64,000 nucleotides of DNA from an uncultured Poribacteria bacterium (GTDB lineage Bacteria > Poribacteria > WGA-4E > WGA-3G). The notes under the pieces were generated by a model. The model searched no databases. It saw only the letters and a list, made by a program, of their open reading frames with translations, and had not been told where the DNA came from. Shown piece after piece: positions 59,027 through 64,000 of the stretch. The number at the start of each line of letters is the position of its first letter. Position 1 is the first letter of the stretch. The stretch is from contig OY282383.1 in the NCBI GenBank assembly GCA_958295855.1, positions 3,390,481-3,454,480 of the forward strand. Direction: 5' to 3'. The position numbers and the translations under genes are program-made.

Positions 59027-59830
59027 ATGTTTTTACGAAAATACTGCATCCCGCTCACCGTGTTTGTGATTGCGATCGCGGGTGTGAGTCTTTACTACTT
59101 ACAGCCACCGCCAGACCCTGTTGTGCCTGTTGTCATTGACAAACCTGTTGAACCGTTGGCGAAACCGACTGAACAACCGAGCGCGAAAGCACCCATTGCG
59201 GAGACGGCACAAGGCGGAGACGATCGCGAGCAGGTCGCTCCAAGAAGCGCAATCGTTTCCGTGGAGAAACCAGCACACAGCGACTCCGTTCGGGACGAGA
59301 TGGGATTGATATCGGCGGAAGAAATAGACGCACAAGAAAAAGCACGCCGTGCTTTTTATGCGTCCCACGGACTTGAACCGCCGCCGCCCGGCTATCGTTA
59401 TGCGAAACTTGGAGACGGGGCCCCGCAACTCGTAAAAGACAAGGATCCCATCATCAATGTTGTCTGGGGTGAAGGATACCGCAACTATCACCAACTCACG
59501 GCTGATGAACTTGCGATCTATAGTTGTTTACGCGGAATAGAGGAGCCGTCTGTCATCAAACGCTACGGGCTTTCACAAGAAGAAGTTGAGTTCGGGTTGG
59601 TATGGAAACAGGAACTCTACGAAAAGACGAAGGGGCCCAGACCGACGATAACGGCGCACTTGAGTTATCCATCAAGTAATCCATTCACCGATGAAGAAGA
59701 ACAGGCGTTGCGTAAGCGCATGCGTGACCTTGAACACGAGTTAGTTCCGCGTCACCAATGGTCCGATGTCGATTATGATTTTTTCGACACAATTATCGCG
59801 GATATCCGCGAAACACTCTCAAGGAGATAA
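59027..59830 (+). CDS. Membrane-anchored Pro-rich protein, unknown family
   Basis: A 267-residue protein with a membrane helix (YCIPLTVFVIAIAGVSLYYL), a Pro/Glu-rich spacer (PPPDPVVPVVIDKPVEPLAK) and a folded C-terminal half (KARRAFYASHGLEPPPPGYR, YHQLTADELAIYSCLRGIEE, LSQEEVEFGLVWKQELYEKT). I do not recognise the family. AAAAGGAG precedes the ATG. Its plan (anchor, spacer, helical domain) parallels the SPFGFG protein, suggesting a shared site of action. Confidence 0.75.
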   Translation: MFLRKYCIPLTVFVIAIAGVSLYYLQPPPDPVVPVVIDKPVEPLAKPTEQPSAKAPIAETAQGGDDREQVAPRSAIVSVEKPAHSDSVRDEMGLISAEEIDAQEKARRAFYASHGLEPPPPGYRYAKLGDGAPQLVKDKDPIINVVWGEGYRNYHQLTADELAIYSCLRGIEEPSVIKRYGLSQEEVEFGLVWKQELYEKTKGPRPTITAHLSYPSSNPFTDEEEQALRKRMRDLEHELVPRHQWSDVDYDFFDTIIADIRETLSRR

Positions 59831-59837
59831 TCAGATT

Positions 59838-60285
59838 GATGCCGAGGTGGCAAAAACACAGCGAAAGGCGCAGCCTCTCGAAAACAAGAACGAGGCGCAC
59901 ACTGCAGTGGACACCGTAGATACAAGGACGGTGGACTTTGAACAAGCGGCAACGCTACTTGGAACTGATGACTCGCAGGCGTCTAACGATACGGAGACTC
60001 TACCCCTAGATGAAACTTCAGAGGGGCTTGACATGACGGATGCATTCTTACCGGATGACTTCGTTTCAGAGGAAGAAACCGCCGAGGTGCCCATCTCGCC
60101 CTTTGGCTTTGGTCCTTACCCTGAAGTCCCGATGGTTTCCAGAGAACAAGGCATCGGACACCGGCTTCCCCCCCAGACAGCAGACTTTGCAGGCGTTAGG
60201 GCGATTTGGTTTTCGGTTTTTTGTTGCTTCGACAGAATCAGGCGCGATTCGGAGATGGCTCAACCTCCCTGCCCCCTTCTATGAA
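59838..60285 (+). pseudogene. Truncated SPFGFG-family paralogue
   Basis: It directly follows the 59830 stop and lacks an ATG and membrane helix. The acidic stretch and EVPISPFGFGPYPEVP motif match the intact protein, but sequence after that is unrelated, includes a GCGATTCGGAGATGGCTC repeat (60243-60261) and stops. Both ends are missing. Confidence 0.6.
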
Positions 60286-60378
60286 GATTAAGTATTTAAT
60301 TCGGTAAAGTGCGATGTTAATTGTCAGAATAAGGAGGCAACGGGCGGATAGCGACCTCCGCCCGTTGTCAAAAAACCG

Positions 60379-61797
60379 CTAACTATCCAAATGGAAGATT
60401 GCCATCTTCAACTCGGTCATCTCTTCTATGGCGTACTTCGGGCCCTCTTTTCCCATACCGCTCTCTTTGAGGCCGCCATACGGCATCAGATCCGCACGCC
60501 ACTGCGTACCCCAGTTCACCATCAGATTGCCAGATTCAACCTCTCGGACAAACCGCATTGCCCAATCGATGTTCTGTGTGAAAATAGCAGCACTCAGCCC
60601 GTAGTTTGTATCGTTGGCGAGGGTGATGGCCTCGTCAATGTCGTTGACACGCGTCACGCCGACAGCCGGGCCGAACACTTCGTCACAGGAAATTTTCATT
60701 TCCGGTTTGACGTTGGCAAGGATGGCGGGGGTAACAAACTGCTCATGCTTCTCGCCACCGGTGAGAAGTTCTGCCCCGCCTGCAACGGCTTCCTGAATCC
60801 ATTCGCTGACACGGGCGGCATCCCCTTCTCGAATCATCGGTCCCATACGCGTACCAGGTTCCAGTGGGTTGCCGATGCCTATTTGGGCGACTTCTGCTTG
60901 GAACGCGTCTAAGAAATCGCCATAGATTTTCTCATGCGCGATGACGCGTTGCGTTGAGATGCAGACCTGGCCTGCATTAGAATAACCGGATGCTGCAGCA
61001 GCACGTGCGACCTTCTCCGCATCTGCATCGGGCATAACGATGAGCGGTGAATTGGAGCCGAGTTCCATCGTAACGCGCTTCAGGCCTGCGACATGACAGA
61101 TATGTTCGCCGACATCGCGGCTGCCGGTAAAGGTAATCTTTCGGACACGCCGGTCTGCACAGAGGGTATCCCCAATTTCTCCGCCGGGCCCAGTCACACA
61201 CTGAATCGCTTCCGGTGGTGTGCCTGCCTCTAAAAAGAGTTCCACCAGTTTCAGGGCGGAGAGCGGTGTGTCTGTTGCAGGTTTGATGATAATTGCGTTC
61301 CCGCCCGCAATGGCAGGCCCGGCTTTGTGGCAAACAAGGTGTAGTGGGAAGTTGAAAGGGCTAATGCCAGCGACGATGCCGCACGGCACGCGCACTGTAA
61401 AGCCAAGTTTGCCTTTGGCACCGGGTGCACCTTCCAGGGGAATCGTTTCACCGGTTAATCGTTTTGCTTCCTCTGCGGAGAGGGCGATAATTTCGGAAGC
61501 GCGCGTCGCTTCAATTGTCGCCTCGGCTAAGATTTTCCCCTCTTCGCGGGTGATAACCTCAGCGAGTTCGCTCGACCGTTCTACCATCAAGTCGGCAACT
61601 TTCCGCAGGATTTCATACCGCTCATAGCCGGTCAGCCCTGCCATGATTTTTGCGCCGCGTTCCGCGGTCTGAATAGCGGTTTCAACGTCGGTTGCATCTC
61701 CTCTCGGCACAGTGTCAACAACTGAACTGTCGAAGGGGCTAAGGACATCAATTTTGTTGGATTTGTCGATCCATTCTCCACCTACGTGCATTCGCAT
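60379..61797 (-). CDS. NAD(P)-dependent aldehyde dehydrogenase
   Basis: A 472-residue ALDH-superfamily enzyme oxidising an aldehyde to the acid. Motifs: VPCGIVAGISPFNFPLHLV, cofactor-binding FTGSRDVGEHI, catalytic Glu in MELGSNSPLIV, catalytic Cys in NAGQVCISTQR, and EVFGPAVGV. The overall form suggests the lactaldehyde/glyceraldehyde-3-phosphate (non-phosphorylating) subgroup, but the substrate is inferred only loosely. ATG at 61797 has GGAGG 10 nt upstream; ATG at 61791 is an alternative. With the LamG and enolase-superfamily genes it forms a - strand operon, possibly for sugar-acid breakdown. Confidence 0.92.
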   Translation of the reverse strand: MRMHVGGEWIDKSNKIDVLSPFDSSVVDTVPRGDATDVETAIQTAERGAKIMAGLTGYERYEILRKVADLMVERSSELAEVITREEGKILAEATIEATRASEIIALSAEEAKRLTGETIPLEGAPGAKGKLGFTVRVPCGIVAGISPFNFPLHLVCHKAGPAIAGGNAIIIKPATDTPLSALKLVELFLEAGTPPEAIQCVTGPGGEIGDTLCADRRVRKITFTGSRDVGEHICHVAGLKRVTMELGSNSPLIVMPDADAEKVARAAAASGYSNAGQVCISTQRVIAHEKIYGDFLDAFQAEVAQIGIGNPLEPGTRMGPMIREGDAARVSEWIQEAVAGGAELLTGGEKHEQFVTPAILANVKPEMKISCDEVFGPAVGVTRVNDIDEAITLANDTNYGLSAAIFTQNIDWAMRFVREVESGNLMVNWGTQWRADLMPYGGLKESGMGKEGPKYAIEEMTELKMAIFHLDS

Positions 61798-61858
61798 AAT
61801 GCGTTTTCCTCCATATCTTGTTTTCTGCTACGGAAACCCACGGCGTGTGCCTGCTACT

Positions 61859-62656
61859 TTACCTTCTGGCTTTCAGGGCAGCCCAAGTTGTTGCCACTTT
61901 GCCAGTCGCATCCACAGCGGCGTAGCCTGCTAACCCATTCTCCATGACATCGTTTAGTTCATCTTCAGAAAGTGCCTCTGTGAAGAATCCCACTTCGTCA
62001 AAAAGTCCTGTGGCTGCAACGTTGCCAGGCCGCGCGCCTATCCAGATTGGCGATTTACTTGTATCCAGCGTTCCACCGCTCGGTTTTTCGCCATCCAATT
62101 TCCCATCAATGAACATAAAAACGTTTTTGCCATCATAGATTTTGGCGATATGGTGCCACTCGCCATCGGCAACAATGGTTTTACCGTCAATACGCCCTTC
62201 TTTTCCCTTGACATGCCACATAAACACCGGGTAGTCAGCATCGTGAATCCATATATCGAGATGGCGGACATCTTCTGGTTCGGGCCAAACATCTCCATTT
62301 CGCCAGACAACGTATTGCCACGAAGCGGCTTCCAACTTAACCCACGCGACAAACGTGTAAGTATCGGCATTGAAAACCTCGTCGTGATCGATGCGGACGT
62401 AGCTATCGCCCTTGCCGGCGAATTCTAAGGCACCGCCGAACTTTCCATCGGCAGCCCACTTCAAGGTGCCTTTGATTTCGCCGTCGTTTCCGCTGACTAT
62501 GTCCTTGACTACCTTGCCACCGTTTTCCTCAAAGAGCCAGGCACTCGCTAAACCGAGTTTCGCAGCATGGACAGAAACATCAAATCCCATCATAGGGATT
62601 AACAGACTCAAAATGACTGTGAAAGCCTGCACTCGGCAGGCGGAAAATACTCTCAT
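61859..62656 (-). CDS. Exported LamG/concanavalin-like domain protein
   Basis: A 265-residue protein with a signal peptide (ILSLLIPMMGFDVSVHA) and one LamG/pentraxin-like beta-sandwich: LASAWLFEENGGKVVKD, GKFGGALEFAGKGDSYVRI, YTFVAWVKLEA, GEWHHIAKIYDGKNVFMFID, LFDEVGFFTEALSEDEL. Such domains bind sugars or proteins and are very numerous in Poribacteria. I chose the ATG at 62656 because AGGAGG lies 7 nt upstream; a longer frame to 62680 would overlap the enolase-superfamily gene. Confidence 0.87.
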   Translation of the reverse strand: MRVFSACRVQAFTVILSLLIPMMGFDVSVHAAKLGLASAWLFEENGGKVVKDIVSGNDGEIKGTLKWAADGKFGGALEFAGKGDSYVRIDHDEVFNADTYTFVAWVKLEAASWQYVVWRNGDVWPEPEDVRHLDIWIHDADYPVFMWHVKGKEGRIDGKTIVADGEWHHIAKIYDGKNVFMFIDGKLDGEKPSGGTLDTSKSPIWIGARPGNVAATGLFDEVGFFTEALSEDELNDVMENGLAGYAAVDATGKVATTWAALKARR

Positions 62657-62667
62657 CTTGTTCCTCC

Positions 62668-63672
62668 TTAGACGCGACAATTATCAAGCGCGTCCTCATT
62701 CAATTCAACGCCTAACCCCGGTGTCGTTGGTACAGGTGCGTATCCGTCAACAAGCGGGATCGTGGATGGCGTGACAAGGTCAAAGGCACGCAAGGCGTTT
62801 AGGGTAATCGCTGGCATCGTAGCATTCCGCATCACTGCAGCGAGATGCATAACATAGCAGGTTGTAATACCGAGCCCGACAATCTGTATCCAGACAGGGA
62901 GATGCGCAGCCTCTGAAATGGTTGCCTCCCGTTTTGCATTGGCGGCGCGTGAGTCTGGGTAAGCAATAATAAACGAATCGTTCATCTTTGCCCGAATTGC
63001 TTCAATCGGATCCGGCGTTCCGAAGTGAATAGATAGTGGCATTTCAGTCTGCCGCTTGATTTCTTGGTATCCCGCGATATCCGCTTGCGGTATCGGCGTT
63101 TCAAACGACTCTATATTGTAATCTTGAAGTTGGCGTGCAATTTCAAGCGTGCGTGCCGGCGTCTCAAAGGAGTCATTTGCATCCACGCGCAGCTGATAAT
63201 CAGCAGGCACCGCTTCCGTAATTGCCTCAACCTGTTCAAGCACCTCAAACCAGGGGCGCGCTTTAATTTTGTGGAGCCGGTAGCCGAGTGCATAAGCGTG
63301 TCGTGCCTCTGCTGCCCAGGCATCCGGGTTCATATCAATAGACCAGTATCCGAACGACGTTTTTTCATGAACCTTCTCACCTAACAGTTGATGCACCGGT
63401 ACGCCAAGTGCCTTACCGATGATGTCGTAAAAGGCTTGCTGAAGGGGTGTCGGTGCCCAGCCGTTCATAAACGCGAACGGATTCCTACCGATATATTGCT
63501 GAACGACATCGTCCGATTGGCACGCGCCATCGCCAATCCCGAGCAGCCCAGCATCGGTGTGCACCTTGTAAACATAGTCGATCTGATAAAGATTGCGGCG
63601 CGTCATCAATTCGTCAATGCCTTCATGATACGGCACTTTCACCTTGATAACGTCAATTTGGGTAATCTTCAT
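62668..63672 (-). CDS. Mandelate racemase/muconate lactonizing enzyme family protein
   Basis: A 334-residue enolase-superfamily enzyme: N-terminal capping domain, then a barrel with the KIKARPW Lys motif, metal ligands in RVDANDSFETP and ESFETPIP, and further acid/base residues in SIHFGTP. These enzymes abstract a proton next to a carboxylate, usually as racemases or sugar-acid dehydratases. The exact substrate cannot be told. It is first in a compact - strand operon; its stop lies 11 nt before the LamG gene. Confidence 0.88.
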   Translation of the reverse strand: MKITQIDVIKVKVPYHEGIDELMTRRNLYQIDYVYKVHTDAGLLGIGDGACQSDDVVQQYIGRNPFAFMNGWAPTPLQQAFYDIIGKALGVPVHQLLGEKVHEKTSFGYWSIDMNPDAWAAEARHAYALGYRLHKIKARPWFEVLEQVEAITEAVPADYQLRVDANDSFETPARTLEIARQLQDYNIESFETPIPQADIAGYQEIKRQTEMPLSIHFGTPDPIEAIRAKMNDSFIIAYPDSRAANAKREATISEAAHLPVWIQIVGLGITTCYVMHLAAVMRNATMPAITLNALRAFDLVTPSTIPLVDGYAPVPTTPGLGVELNEDALDNCRV

Positions 63673-63801
63673 AAGTCAGTGTCCTCGCGTCTTCGTGTCT
63701 TCTTGTAGGTACATGTCAGAAATCAAAAAGTTGTTCGCTAGTCACTCACAACGTGGTTGCTAAGCTCGCCTACAAAAAGAGTTCACCGTTTCGGCGTTGA
63801 A

Positions 63802-64000
63802 TTACTCATCCCGCCGGATCCAACTCACCACGTCTTCTGCCTCGCCAGTGCCGCCTTCAAACCCATCATTGCCAAATGAGATGAGGTCGTACCCGTACCG
63901 GTCATGCGTGCCGGGACGGATATAAATGTACGGATTGCCCCAGGGGTCCTTCGTAATGGGGATTTGAATGTAGGGCCCTAACCACTGCACAGGCACTGGT
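63802..64000 (-). CDS. Type II secretion major pseudopilin GspG, C-terminal part
   Basis: The visible 66 or so residues at the window edge match the C-terminal domain of Gsp[49 protein letters not shown]. The conserved KDPWGNPY and the calcium-site DGxxGG region are diagnostic. The N-terminal prepilin helix lies outside the window. The product would form the type II secretion pseudopilus, consistent with the exported proteins here. The internal GTG at 63996 is not the true start; the frame continues to the edge. Confidence 0.8.
   Translation of the reverse strand, partial: PVPVQWLGPYIQIPITKDPWGNPYIYIRPGTHDRYGYDLISFGNDGFEGGTGEAEDVVSWIRRDE

Noticed and set aside
1..64000. tRNA, rRNA, tmRNA or other standard RNA genes
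   Set aside because: I looked through the intergenic gaps for T-loop and cloverleaf signatures and found none I could support.

Overview
The window is a bacterial chromosome segment of about 64 kb with roughly 40 protein genes on both strands. The gene content suggests Candidatus Poribacteria or a close relative. The pointers are dockerin-type repeats plus FlgD-like C-terminal sorting tails on secreted proteins, DUF1501 and LamG proteins, trypsin-TPR proteins, a complete proteasome locus with a Gram-negative-type Pup (UBact), and dense short palindromic repeats. This assignment is inference from gene families; no rRNA or tRNA gene was seen to settle it.

Layout. 1-8 kb: a truncated gene broken up by repeats, a large subtilisin-like secreted protease, a lipid kinase, and a secreted metalloprotease-like/ankyrin/dockerin protein. 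8-11.2 kb: a long-chain acyl-CoA synthetase and a tnpB-only IS element. 11.7-19.8 kb: the proteasome locus arc-dop-UBact-prcB-prcA-pafA, all on the + strand, with repeat arrays in every gap after dop. 20-29 kb: DUF1501 protein, WD40 protein, a large protein with two CxxCH motifs, and two ABC-2 permeases. 29-37 kb (mostly - strand): hisF, murJ, a small membrane coiled-coil protein, a DUF2203 protein, thiE-thiD, rsmB, rpsT. 37-42 kb: a restriction-modification-like island with two near-identical methyltransferase/nuclease fusions that differ only in the central target-recognition region, a GIY-YIG-like nuclease and a remnant of a third methyltransferase. 42.5-46 kb: ileS. 46-53 kb: two trypsin-TPR proteins (one ending in a formylglycine-generating-enzyme-like domain) and a leucine-rich-repeat surface protein. 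53-56 kb: purB and a phosphodiester glycosidase. 56-60.3 kb: an unrecognised cluster of small membrane-anchored or exported proteins with a tandem 583-bp duplication, degraded paralogues, three operator-like palindromes and a sigma-54-type promoter. 60.4-64 kb: aldehyde dehydrogenase, LamG protein, enolase-superfamily enzyme, and the end of a gspG-like pseudopilin gene.

Two themes stand out. First, the proteasome locus is complete: a 65-residue Pup/UBact ending in Gly-Glu, its ligase PafA, the depupylase Dop, the ATPase ARC and both 20S subunits. This points to working pupylation and degradation outside Actinobacteria. Second, the window is full of short palindromic repeats of at least six families, plus an 87-bp element. 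They occupy most intergenic gaps and also sit inside reading frames without breaking them (ileS twice, prcB propeptide, WD40 protein, acyl-CoA synthetase, phosphodiester glycosidase, protease signal peptides, the C-termini of prcA and murJ). This resembles the Rickettsia palindromic elements and is the most unusual feature here. The 87-bp unit is 29 codons long and stop-free in usable frames; its conserved end carries an AAGGA Shine-Dalgarno-like core that lies just upstream of several start codons.
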